From NCBI RefSeq assembly GCF_041021955.1, contig NZ_CP158375.1, forward strand, positions 1,426,001 through 1,490,000: a stretch of 64,000 bases of DNA, read 5' to 3'. Positions 29,508-38,048 of the stretch are shown here, piece by piece (the stretch's first letter is position 1; each line of letters starts with the position of its first letter). Position numbers and translations under genes: made by a program. The notes beneath the pieces are model-generated. The model was not told the origin of the DNA. It saw only the letters and a program-made list of their open reading frames with translations, and made no database searches. This DNA comes from Caulobacter sp. 73W. GTDB taxonomy: Bacteria; Pseudomonadota; Alphaproteobacteria; Caulobacterales; Caulobacteraceae.

Positions 29508-31664
29508 CTAGGGTCGATCGACCAGCATGAGGGCGTCCAGAGCGACGGCGCCCTGTCCCTTGGGATAGACGACCACCGGATTGAGATCGATCTCGCGGAT
29601 CTGCGGCGTCGACAGCAGGGCCTGCCCAACGATCTCGACCATGGCCGCGACGGCGTCGACGTCCAGCGGCGCGGAGCCTCTGAACCCGGTGAGCAACGGC
29701 GCCTGCTTGAGGCCCAGGATCGCCTCGACGATGGCTTGTCGCGTCAGGTCGGCCCCCAGCAGTTTAACGTCCTGCAGGATCTCGGCCTGCACGCCGCCAA
29801 AGCCGACCAGGATGACCGGCCCCCAGTCAGGATCGTTGCGTGCGCCGATGATCAGTTCAACGCCGCGCGCGCCCATGGCTTCCACCAGCACGCCGTCGAG
29901 CGACAGGCCCGGGCGGTGGCGCGCGATGTTGTCGTGCAGTCGCGCCCAGCCGTCGGCGACCGCTTGCGCGTCCCCAAGGCCGAGGATGACGCCGCCGGCG
30001 TCGCTCTTGTGCGACAGGTCGGCGGACTGCGCCTTGAGCACCACCGGATAGCCCAGCGCCGTCGCCGCGGCGACCGCCTCGTCCGCCGTGGTCGCCAGAC
30101 GCCCCTTGGGGAAGCTGACGCCCAGGGGAGCCAGGATCGCCTTGGCTTCGTGTTCGGGGATCACGCCTTCGCGCGCCGACAGTGCCGACATGTCCACCCG
30201 GGCGCGATCGGCCGCGTCGAGGTTGCGCGCCGCGTGGGCGTTCAGGCGCTTGATCGCGCGCAGGGCGCGTTCGGTCGACGGGAAGTAAGGAACACCCGCC
30301 GCGCGCAATTGCGCCACCACGCCCTCGGGCAGGATCGCGCCCTCGTCCAGTCCGGCGAAGATCACCGGCTTGCCGGGCTTGCCTTGCTTGACCGCTCGCA
30401 GGATCGGCGGAGCCTTGATGCCCACCGTGACAGGGTCGGTCTGGATGATGCCGACCACGACGGCGCCGAAGCGCTGGTCGTCGAACAGGGCGGTCAGGGT
30501 GCGGTGATAGAGGTCGGGCTCCACCAGCCCCTGGGCGGTCAGGTCCAGCGGATTGCTGACCCCGACGAACTCCGGCAGCGCCGCGCGCAGGGCGGGGGAA
30601 TCTTCGTCGCCGATGGTCGGCAACGGCAGATCCAGCTCTTCGCAAAGGTCGAGGGTCAGGGCCTTGAAGGCGCCGGACTCGCCGAGCACCACCGTGCCGC
30701 CGCTGGGGGCGACCGGGCAGCGCAGGGCGATCTCGGCGATGTCGCCAAGCTCTTCCAGCGTCTCGGCCATGACCACGCCGCAGCGTTCGACCAGGGTGCG
30801 CATGACCTGATAGTCGCCGGCCATGGCGCCGGTGTGCGTGGCGGCCGACTGGCGGGCGGCGGCGCTCTTGCCCGGATGCAGAAGCACGATGGTCTTGCCG
30901 GCGGCGCGCGCGGCGCGGGCGGCGGCCATGAAGCGTCGCGGCTTGCGGAACTGCTCGACGATCATGGCGATCACGCGGGTGGACGGGTCATCCACCAGGT
31001 GTTCCACATAGTCCTCGACGCCGCTGGCGGCCTCGTTGCCGGTCGATACCGAATAGGACAGACCCAGCGCGCGGCTGGCGATGGTCACGGCCAGGACCGC
31101 CGCCATGGCGCCGCTCTGGGAGACGATGGCGACGCCTTCGCGATCGCCCAGGGGTTCGGCCAGGGTCTCGACAAAGGTCAGCGGCACGCCGTCGACATAG
31201 TTAACCATGCCCAGGCAGTTGGGCCCCTCGATCACCATGCCCGCCGCCTTGGCGACGCGGGCGATCTCCTGCTGCTCGGCCATGCCCTCCTCGCCGCCTT
31301 CGGCGAAGCCGGCGGAGAAGATCACGGCGGCGCCCACTTGGCGTTCGGCCAGCGCCTTGACCGCATCCAGGACGGCGGCGCGCGGGATGGCCAGCACGGC
31401 GGCGTCGACGCCCAACGGCAGGTCGGCGATGGACTTGAGGCAGGGCCGCCCATCGATCTCATCGCGGCGCGGGTTGATCAGATGGATGTCGCCCTTGAAG
31501 CCGTTGCGCACCAGGTTGGACAGCACCGAAGCGCCCAGGGCGCCGGGTGTGGGCGAGGCGCCGACAATGACCACCGAGCGCGGCGAGAGCAGGCGCTGGA
31601 TGGGGATGGCGGCGTCCGTCGAGGAATCCATCGGGGCGATCGGCGACAAGGGCTGGATGGTCAC
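29508..31664 (-). CDS. ferA: feruloyl-CoA synthetase, NDP-forming acyl-CoA synthetase type
   Basis: Activates hydroxycinnamates such as ferulate with CoA and ATP. The 718 aa product has the full plan of NDP-forming acyl-CoA synthetases: CoA-binding Rossmann domain (SVVIVGASPTPGALG), ligase domain with the phosphohistidine His277 in ATHTGAMAGD, and a C-terminal ATP-grasp (GYPVVLKAQSADLSHKSDAGGV ... GVELIIGARND). SYK-6 FerA is of this type, unlike the AMP-forming Fcs of pseudomonads, and the ferB and vdh neighbours make feruloyl/p-coumaroyl the likely substrates. The frame starts at GTG; a later ATG (MDSSTDAA) is possible. 6 bases after ferB. Confidence 0.86.
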   Translation of the reverse strand: MTIQPLSPIAPMDSSTDAAIPIQRLLSPRSVVIVGASPTPGALGASVLSNLVRNGFKGDIHLINPRRDEIDGRPCLKSIADLPLGVDAAVLAIPRAAVLDAVKALAERQVGAAVIFSAGFAEGGEEGMAEQQEIARVAKAAGMVIEGPNCLGMVNYVDGVPLTFVETLAEPLGDREGVAIVSQSGAMAAVLAVTIASRALGLSYSVSTGNEAASGVEDYVEHLVDDPSTRVIAMIVEQFRKPRRFMAAARAARAAGKTIVLLHPGKSAAARQSAATHTGAMAGDYQVMRTLVERCGVVMAETLEELGDIAEIALRCPVAPSGGTVVLGESGAFKALTLDLCEELDLPLPTIGDEDSPALRAALPEFVGVSNPLDLTAQGLVEPDLYHRTLTALFDDQRFGAVVVGIIQTDPVTVGIKAPPILRAVKQGKPGKPVIFAGLDEGAILPEGVVAQLRAAGVPYFPSTERALRAIKRLNAHAARNLDAADRARVDMSALSAREGVIPEHEAKAILAPLGVSFPKGRLATTADEAVAAATALGYPVVLKAQSADLSHKSDAGGVILGLGDAQAVADGWARLHDNIARHRPGLSLDGVLVEAMGARGVELIIGARNDPDWGPVILVGFGGVQAEILQDVKLLGADLTRQAIVEAILGLKQAPLLTGFRGSAPLDVDAVAAMVEIVGQALLSTPQIREIDLNPVVVYPKGQGAVALDALMLVDRP

Positions 31665-31670
31665 GGTCGA

Positions 31671-32510
31671 TCAGGCCTTCTGACGCGACTTGTCATACGC
31701 GCCGAGGCCCGGCTTGTAGGTCTTGTCGTCGATGAACTGCTTGATGCCTTCCTTGCGGCCGTCGTTGTCGAAGCTGTTGGCGGCCTCTTGCGCGCGGATC
31801 AGGAAATCCTCGGCGTTGTCGTAGGTCATCTCGCGCACCCGGCGCACGGCGTCCTTGGTCGCCTTCAGCGCCACCGGGTTCTTGCCCAGCAGCACCTTGG
31901 CCACCTCGGCCACGCGGGCCTCCAGCTTGTCCAGCGGCAGGGCTTCGTTGACCAGGCCCCACTCGGCGGCGGTCTTGCCGTCGACGTTCTCGCCCATCAT
32001 GGCGTGGTACATGGCGCGGCGGAACGACAGCAGCTCGGCCGCGACCTTGGAGGCCCCGCCGCCTGGCAGGATGCCCCAGTTGATCTCGCTGAGGCCGAAC
32101 TGAGCCTCCTCGGCGGCGAAGGCCAGGTCGCAGGCGAACAGCGGGCCGTAGCCGCCGCCGAAGCACCAGCCGTTGACCATGGCGATGGTCGGCTTGTTGT
32201 ACCAGCGCAGGCGACGCCACCAGCCGTAGCTCTCGCGCTGGGCCTGACGCACGCCGCCCAGGCCCTGGGCCTCGGTGTCGCGGAAATACTCCTTCAGGTC
32301 CATGCCCGCCGACCAGGCGGAGCCCTCGCCGGTCAGCACCAGGACGCCCACGTCCTCGCGGTACTCCAGTTCGTCCAGGACGCGCATCATCTGGCGATTG
32401 AGCTTGGGGCTCATGCAGTTGCGCTTCTCGGGGCGATTGAACTTCACCCAAGCCACGCCGTCCTTGACGACAAAGGCGACGGTGTCTTGCTCGCTACGTT
32501 CGGTGGTCAT
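31671..32510 (-). CDS. ferB: feruloyl-CoA hydratase/lyase
   Basis: Crotonase-fold enzyme of 279 aa converting feruloyl-CoA to vanillin and acetyl-CoA by hydration and retro-aldol cleavage. The pattern closely follows p-hydroxycinnamoyl-CoA hydratase-lyase: FNRPEKRNCMSPKLN, the oxyanion segments AWSAGMDLKEYF and VNGWCFGGGYGPL, and FGLSEINWG with Glu142 equivalent to the catalytic Glu143 of the Pseudomonas enzyme; KQFIDDKTYKPGLGAY closes the protein. AAGGACAG lies before the ATG. Sits between vdh and ferA. Confidence 0.92.
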   Translation of the reverse strand: MTTERSEQDTVAFVVKDGVAWVKFNRPEKRNCMSPKLNRQMMRVLDELEYREDVGVLVLTGEGSAWSAGMDLKEYFRDTEAQGLGGVRQAQRESYGWWRRLRWYNKPTIAMVNGWCFGGGYGPLFACDLAFAAEEAQFGLSEINWGILPGGGASKVAAELLSFRRAMYHAMMGENVDGKTAAEWGLVNEALPLDKLEARVAEVAKVLLGKNPVALKATKDAVRRVREMTYDNAEDFLIRAQEAANSFDNDGRKEGIKQFIDDKTYKPGLGAYDKSRQKA

Positions 32511-32576
32511 GGTCTGTCCTTATGGGGCGGGGGAGGTGGTGCGCCTGACAAAGGTCAGGCCGCCCCGTTGCAATGC

Positions 32577-34028
32577 CTAGATGGGGTAGTGGCCGGACTG
32601 GGTCTCGATCGTGATCCAGCGCAGCTCGGTGAAGGATTCGATGCCGGCGCGGCCGCCGAACCGGCCGTAGCCGGAGGCCTTGACCCCGCCGAACGGCATC
32701 TGCGCCTCGTCGTGAACGGTCGGGCCGTTGACGTGGCAGATGCCCGACTTGATCTGGCGGGCGACGCGAAGGCCGCGCGCGGTGTCCTTGGTGAAGACCG
32801 CCGCCGACAGGCCGTACTCGGTGTCGTTGGCCAGGGCGATGGCGTGCGCCTCATCTCGAGCGCGGATGACGCCGACCACCGGCCCAAAGCTTTCGTCGCG
32901 GAAGAGCTTCATGGACGGGGTGACCTTGTCGATGACGGTGGCGGGCATCAGCACGCCGTCGGCGCGGCCGCCATTGACCTGCACGGCGCCGCCTGCGACG
33001 GCGTCGGCGACCAGGCTTTCGACATGGGCGACGGTCTTGGCGTCGACGACGGCGCCCAGGGGGGTCTTGCCCTCGCGCGGATCGCCCACCGCCATGGTGG
33101 CGACCTTGGCCTTGAACTTCTCGACAAAGGCCTCGGCCACCGCCTCGACGACGATGATCCGCTCGGTCGACATGCAGATCTGGCCCTGGTTCATGAAGGC
33201 GCCGAAGGCCGCGGCCTTGACCGCTTCGTCCAGGTCGGCGTCCTCAAGGACGATCATAGGCGCCTTGCCGCCCAGCTCCAGAAGCACGGGCTTGAGATGC
33301 TCGGCCGCCCGCTTGGCGATGATGCGGCCGACGGCCGTGGAGCCGGTGAAGTTGATGCGGCGCACGGCTTCATGGTCGATCAGGGCGCCCACCACCTCGC
33401 CAGCGTCCTTGGGAGCGTTGGTGACCAGGTTGACCACACCGTCGCCCAGGCCCGCCTCGGCGAAGGCCTCGATGATCAGGGCATGGGTGCGTGGGCACTG
33501 TTCAGAGGCCTTGAGCACCACGGTGTTGCCGCAGGCCAGCGGCATGGCCACGGCGCGCACGCCCAGGATGATCGGGGCGTTCCAAGGGGCGATGCCGACG
33601 ATCACGCCGACCGGCTCGCGCACCGCCATGGCGATGCAGCCCGGCTTGTCCGACGGAATCACTTCGCCGCTGATCTGAGTGGTCATGGCGGCCGCTTCGC
33701 GGATGATCCCGGCGGCCAGCATCAGGTTGAACCGCGCCCAGCCCTCGGTGGCGCCGATCTCGTGCATCATGGCCTGGACGAAGGCGTCGGCCCGAGCCTC
33801 CAGGGCGCCGGCGGCGACCATCAGCTTGGCGCGGCGGCCGTTGGGGCCGAGCGCCGACCAGGCGGGGAACGCCGCGGCCGCGGCGGCGGCGGCGGCGGCG
33901 GCGTCAGCGGCCGTGCCGGCCACGGCGCGGGTGGCGACCTCGCCGGTGATCGGGTTGAGGCGATCAAAGCTGGCCGACCCGTCACGAGACTGGCCGCCGA
34001 TGAAGAGGCTCACATTCGATTGGGTCAT
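32577..34028 (-). CDS. aldehyde dehydrogenase, probable vanillin dehydrogenase
   Basis: NAD(P)-dependent dehydrogenase of 483 aa oxidising the FerB product vanillin to vanillate. Catalytic Cys285 (QGQICMST) and Glu251 (LELGGKAP) are present, with the NFTGST cofactor turn. Length and motifs match the LigV/Vdh group, but the assignment to vanillin relies on operon context. GGGAGCCCGTC precedes the ATG; a longer frame with a Asn-rich start is rejected. Residues 42-53 are a pure alanine run encoded by GGC/GCC repeats, a likely slippage site. First gene of the hydroxycinnamate operon. Confidence 0.87.
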   Translation of the reverse strand: MTQSNVSLFIGGQSRDGSASFDRLNPITGEVATRAVAGTAADAAAAAAAAAAAFPAWSALGPNGRRAKLMVAAGALEARADAFVQAMMHEIGATEGWARFNLMLAAGIIREAAAMTTQISGEVIPSDKPGCIAMAVREPVGVIVGIAPWNAPIILGVRAVAMPLACGNTVVLKASEQCPRTHALIIEAFAEAGLGDGVVNLVTNAPKDAGEVVGALIDHEAVRRINFTGSTAVGRIIAKRAAEHLKPVLLELGGKAPMIVLEDADLDEAVKAAAFGAFMNQGQICMSTERIIVVEAVAEAFVEKFKAKVATMAVGDPREGKTPLGAVVDAKTVAHVESLVADAVAGGAVQVNGGRADGVLMPATVIDKVTPSMKLFRDESFGPVVGVIRARDEAHAIALANDTEYGLSAAVFTKDTARGLRVARQIKSGICHVNGPTVHDEAQMPFGGVKASGYGRFGGRAGIESFTELRWITIETQSGHYPI

Positions 34029-34046
34029 GACGGGCTCCCTAGAATT

Positions 34047-34067
34047 ATTGTTATGAGGCATATCAAT
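34047..34067 (-). promoter_or_regulatory. inverted-repeat operator before the ferulate operon
   Basis: ATTGTTATG and CATATCAAT are 9-bp arms with one mismatch and a 3-base spacer, centred 29 bases ahead of the aldehyde dehydrogenase start. This is the size and symmetry of MarR-family operators, and it differs from the 20-21 bp motif of the neighbouring island. Likely bound by the MarR protein at the end of the operon; inferred. Confidence 0.5.
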
Positions 34068-34135
34068 CCTGTTTGGGGTCCGCAAGCGTCAGGCGGAGGG
34101 TCGAGACAGGAAATCGCGTCAGCTGGATGCAAGCT

Positions 34136-34161
34136 TGGCGGAGCCCCTGCGGGCTCCGCCA
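34136..34161 (-). terminator. hairpin after the third-cluster TBDR
   Basis: An 11-bp perfect stem (arms TGGCGGAGCCC and GGGCTCCGCCA, loop CTGC on the plus strand) follows the TBDR stop within 7 bases. No U-run follows on either strand, so it may be a processing or Rho-assisted terminator between the TBDR and the ferulate operon promoter. Confidence 0.5.
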
Positions 34162-34167
34162 GCCGGA

Positions 34168-36486
34168 TCAGAACTTCAGGCGGGCCTCGACGAAGATCTG
34201 ACGAGGCGCGCTGGGGATCTCCACCTTGCTGCCGGTGGGGGCCAGGGTCGCTTGGTAGATGTTGTAGCGAGTGTCGCCGAGGTTGGTCCCCTGCACCGCC
34301 AGCTCCAGCCCGTCGAAGGCGGCCGGCTCCCAGGCCAGGCGGGCGTTCACCAGGGTGTAGCTGTCCTGATAGGAGGTCGGATCCGCCGCGGTCAGGAACA
34401 TGTCGCCCTTGTACGAGACGTCGGCCCGGACGGTGATGTCGCCGATGGCGGGGTGGAACTGGTACTGGGCGCCGCCGGTGATCGACCAGTCGGGTATCTG
34501 CGGCACGCGGTCGTCCAGCTTGAACCCGCTGCTCAGGGCGCCCGGCGCCAGCTCGTCGAACTTGGCGTCCACATAGCCGACATTGAAGTTGAGGTTCAGG
34601 TCGGCGGTCGGACGCGCCACGAACTCGGCTTCGAAGCCCCGGATCTTGGAGCTGCCCGCGTTGCGGGTGGTGCGCAGGTTGGCGTTGGTCACCGGATCGA
34701 CCGACTGCACGGTCAGCTGGATCTGGTCGTACTGGCTCTGGAAGACGGCCAGATTGGCGGTCAGGCGGCGGTTGAACCAGTCGGTCTTCAGGCCCAGCTC
34801 GTAGGCCGCCAGTTCTTCCGGCTCATACTGAGGCGTCGGCACCAGCGCGTTGTTCGAGGCGCCGAAGCCGCCGCTCTTGAAACCTTCCGAATAGGAGGCG
34901 TAGGCCAGAATGTTGTCGGCCGGGCGCCAGTCCAGCCCGATGCGCGGCGAGAAGCTGTCCCATTCGGCGCTGGCGCGGCTGAACGGCACCTGGGTGGCGC
35001 CGCGCTGGGTGAAGAACACGGAGTAGGCGTAGTCCTTCTTGTCCTTGTTCAGGCGCCCGCCGAGCGTCAGATCAAGCTTGTCGGTGAACGACCAGGTAGC
35101 CTGGCCGTAGGCGGCGTAGCTTTCGGCGTTCATGTAGAAGTAGGTCAGGGTGTCGCCGGCGTCCGCGGGCGTACGCAGCGCCACGGGGATGTTCTCCCAG
35201 ATCCCGTGGAAGCTCTCGGTGTACAGCACCGAGCTGCCCCGCTCCTTGAAGGCATAAAGACCGATGATGAAGTTCAGCCGGTCGTCGAACGCGCGCCCAG
35301 AGAGTTGGAACTCCTGGCTATACTGGTGCTGGTTGAGCTTGGTCTGCGAGGTCTGGAGCGAGAACGGGGTGTGATCCCCATCGACCCCGATCTCCGCCGA
35401 GATGGTGCGCCCCGAGGTGATCGACTTGAAGTTCAGGTTCTCGCTCAGACGCTGTTCAATCACCAAGGAGGCGCCGCCGATCTGGCTGTCGTCGTAGTTG
35501 GGCTGACGGTCCCAGGTCTTGTCGACATCCGTCGACACGTAGCGGCCGTCGACGATGCTTCCCGGCGCCAGACCCAGGCGCGCGGCTTCGGGCGCGGCGG
35601 CGTACTGGTTGAAGCGCGCCATCTTGGCGATCGTGGCGCCCGTCGGTGCGAAACCGGTGATGCGGCCCAGCGGCGGATGCTGGTTCTGTTCGGTGAAGTC
35701 GGCGTTCAGGCTGACCGTGGTGTCGGCCGTGGGCGTCCAGAGCAGCGCGCCGCGAAGAATAAAACGCTTCTCGTCCGAAAGCGGAGCTCCATCAAGCGCC
35801 TGCTCGCCCCAGCCGTCCGAGGTCAGATAGGAGGCCGTGAGTTTGCCGCCCAAGGCGCCGTCGATCAGGGGGCCGTTGATGCTGGCGATGTAGTCACGCC
35901 GACCATACTCGCCCAGACGCGTCTTCAGCAAACCACCCACTTCGCCGCTGACCCGCGGTCGGGTGGTCACCACATTGATCGCGCCGCCGATCGTGTTGCG
36001 GCCGAACAGGGTGCCTTGCGGACCGCGCAGCACCTCGACGCGCTCGATATCCTCCAGCGACAGCAGGCCGCCCACCGAACGGGCCAGATAGACGTCGTCG
36101 ACATAGACGCCGACGCCTGGATCGGTGGGAAACTGGAAGTCGCCCGTGCCGACCCCGCGGATATAGGCGGCGAACGCCGAGCCGCCGCCAGCCGGGCGGT
36201 TGGTCTGGTGGATTTCAAGGTTCGGCGCGAAGTTGGTCATCTGACCCAGATTGGTGACGCCGCGCTCCACGAGCGCTTCGGCGCCAAGGGCGGTGATGGA
36301 GACGGGCGTGTCCTGCAGACGCGTCTCGCGCCGCTGGGCGGTGACGACGATCTCCTCGACGCCGTTGAAGGCCTCGGCGGTCGGCGCGGCCTGTCGGGCC
36401 TGGGCCGACGTGGCGACCAAGGCGGTCAGGCCGACCGTTGCAAGCAGCAAGGTGCGCGCACGCATGATCTTCGTGATGTTGGACAA
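34168..36486 (-). CDS. TonB-dependent receptor, organic-substrate type
   Basis: Outer-membrane receptor of about 772 aa. Signal peptide around RTLLLATVGLTALVATSAQA, TonB box VEEIVVTAQRRETRLQDTPVSI, plug with DIERVEVLRGPQGTLFGRNTIGGAINVV, barrel ending IFVEARLKF. I prefer the TTG start because GGGAGA lies 5 bases before it; an ATG at 36465 has only a weak site and would be 7 codons shorter. A promoter with TTGACA and the island operator lies about 80 bases upstream. Downstream of the frameshifted MFS gene, with which it forms a transporter pair. Confidence 0.87.
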   Translation of the reverse strand: MSNITKIMRARTLLLATVGLTALVATSAQARQAAPTAEAFNGVEEIVVTAQRRETRLQDTPVSITALGAEALVERGVTNLGQMTNFAPNLEIHQTNRPAGGGSAFAAYIRGVGTGDFQFPTDPGVGVYVDDVYLARSVGGLLSLEDIERVEVLRGPQGTLFGRNTIGGAINVVTTRPRVSGEVGGLLKTRLGEYGRRDYIASINGPLIDGALGGKLTASYLTSDGWGEQALDGAPLSDEKRFILRGALLWTPTADTTVSLNADFTEQNQHPPLGRITGFAPTGATIAKMARFNQYAAAPEAARLGLAPGSIVDGRYVSTDVDKTWDRQPNYDDSQIGGASLVIEQRLSENLNFKSITSGRTISAEIGVDGDHTPFSLQTSQTKLNQHQYSQEFQLSGRAFDDRLNFIIGLYAFKERGSSVLYTESFHGIWENIPVALRTPADAGDTLTYFYMNAESYAAYGQATWSFTDKLDLTLGGRLNKDKKDYAYSVFFTQRGATQVPFSRASAEWDSFSPRIGLDWRPADNILAYASYSEGFKSGGFGASNNALVPTPQYEPEELAAYELGLKTDWFNRRLTANLAVFQSQYDQIQLTVQSVDPVTNANLRTTRNAGSSKIRGFEAEFVARPTADLNLNFNVGYVDAKFDELAPGALSSGFKLDDRVPQIPDWSITGGAQYQFHPAIGDITVRADVSYKGDMFLTAADPTSYQDSYTLVNARLAWEPAAFDGLELAVQGTNLGDTRYNIYQATLAPTGSKVEIPSAPRQIFVEARLKF

Positions 36487-36565
36487 GGCCGTCTCCCTGA
36501 TGTTCCCCCCGCCTTCAGGCGGTACGACTGGAGCCTTGATGACTCCCATTTTTGATCCAGGTCAT

Positions 36566-36592
36566 ACTGTTTGTAGTGCAAACGGTTGTCAA
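36566..36592 (-). promoter_or_regulatory. island operator and promoter of the TBDR
   Basis: Plus-strand ACTGT-N11-ACGGT occupies 36566-36586. On the minus strand TTGACA (36587-36592) abuts it, giving TTGACA, 17 bases, CAGTAT. The same -35, spacing and -10 recur before capA at 40.6 kb, so the operator fills the spacer, the classical geometry for repression. Confidence 0.65.
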
Positions 36593-37893
36593 TCAATCCG
36601 ATCGACCAGCCTGCCCTGAAGCGGCCGCCCGCAGGCCCAGAACAAGGACCGCGGCGACGGCGATGATGGCGCACAGCAGATAGATCGTGGCCGCGAAGTC
36701 GCCGGTCTGTTGGCGGATGATCCCCACCAGCGGGGTCATGATCATGCCGGCGGTGTTGCCGATCATGTTAACCACGGTGATGCCTGGGCCGGTGTCTTCA
36801 CGCCGCAGCAGCGAAACCGGAATGGCCCAGAACACCCCCTGCGCTCCGCCCAGACCCAAGCCGCCCAGCAACAGCAGGACCACCGCCCGCCAACCCGGCT
36901 CGACCAGGAAGGCGCCCAGCAGACACGCGCCGCCAAGCACGGCGGCGGCGCCCAGGTGCAGGTGTCGCTCCTGGGTGCGGTCCGAGTTCCAGGCATTGAG
37001 GATCATGCCGGCCGCCACCCCGACCCACGGCAGAGCGGAGATCACGCCGATCTGCAGGGGGGCGCCCCGGCCACCTGGCGCACGACCTGGGCCATCCAGA
37101 AGATCAGACCCTGGGCGCCGGCCAGCAGGCAGAACCAGATCGCGCAGGCGGCCCAGAAAGAGCCGCTGCGAAGGAAAAGCAGCCGTCCGGCGGGGCCGGA
37201 ACGCTCGGCCTGGTCACTGGCCGCCTCGGTGACGACCAGCGCCTTTTCCTCATCGTTCAGCCACCGCGCCGCCTCCAGGCGGTCGATAAAGACGTAATAG
37301 GCGGCGACGCCGCAGGCGATGGTGACGAGGCCCTCGACAAAGACCATGAAGCGCCAGCCCGACAGGGAGAAGAGGTGCAGGTCGGACGTCATCAGCCAGC
37401 CCGACAGCGGCGCGCCGATCACCTGCGAGATGGGGATGGCCAGCATGGTGCCGCTGATCGCCGAGGCGCGGAACCGGCGGGGCATCCACAGCGCCGCCAG
37501 ATAGGCCGCCCCGGGCGCAAAGCCCCCTTCGGCGATCCCGAGCAAAAAGCGCAGGACGTAGAAATGCTCGGGCGTGCGGATGAATGCCATCAGGGTCGCC
37601 ACCGCGCCCCAGACGATCACCGATCCCGCCACCCAGCGGCGGGCGTGGATACGCCGCAGCAGCGCGGTATGCGGATATTGCAGGGCGATGTAGCCGAGGA
37701 AGAAGAACAGGCCTGCGCCACGGCCGTACATCTCCGGCGACAGGCCGATCTCTTGGTTCATCTCCAGCGCCGCGATGGCGATGTTGGAGCGGTCCAGGGA
37801 GGACATGAAGATCAGGAAGGTGAGCGGCGCGATCAGCCGCCAGAAGATCTTGTCGCGAAGCCGGCGCTCGACCGGATTGAGGGCGGCCGACAT
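36593..37893 (-). pseudogene. MFS permease of the anion:cation symporter family, frameshifted
   Basis: A 12-helix ACS-type permease (MSSLDRSNIAIAALEMNQEIGLSPEMYGRG at the N-terminus is the family signature). The first piece stops after VVRQVAGAPPCRSA at 37042; the second starts inside it and completes the last helices (ISALPWVGVAAGMILNAW to the C-terminus). In the minus strand the break lies in a run of six C (plus-strand G at 37057-37062); seven C would read APPLQIGVISALP and join the halves into about 430 aa. A homopolymer of this kind is prone to slippage or sequencing error. Likely imported an organic acid for the island. Start MSAALNPVERR chosen with GGGGGGCTGAG upstream. Confidence 0.8.
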
Positions 37894-38006
37894 CTCAGCC
37901 CCCCGTCGCCTGCGCGGCCGCACGCATGGAAATCATCGTCATCGTCTCCTCCCGATCCGCCCGGCTTGCCGCCGATGTTTCGGACGCGTTCGTCGCGCCC
38001 AGCAAA

Positions 38007-38027
38007 TTCGTTTGCCATAAAAACAGT
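38007..38027 (+). promoter_or_regulatory. island operator, weaker copy, between MFS and cytochrome c genes
   Basis: TTCGT-N11-ACAGT; on the minus strand it reads ACTGT-N11-ACGAA with GCAAACG as in the 36.6-kb site. One half-site is good, the other degenerate. It lies in the divergent gap and could serve either gene. Confidence 0.45.
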
Positions 38028-38048
38028 AAGCACAATATCGTATCTTTC

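Noticed and set aside
29475-34436. A 1653-codon open frame on the plus strand
   Set aside because: It runs antisense to the amidohydrolase, ferA, ferB and aldehyde dehydrogenase genes, all with intact family motifs. Its Gly/Asp/His/Gln-rich composition is what the reverse complement of GC-rich coding DNA gives.
34135-36555. An 806-codon plus-strand frame over the TBDR
   Set aside because: Antisense to a receptor with signal peptide, TonB box and plug motifs; no family features and low-complexity composition.
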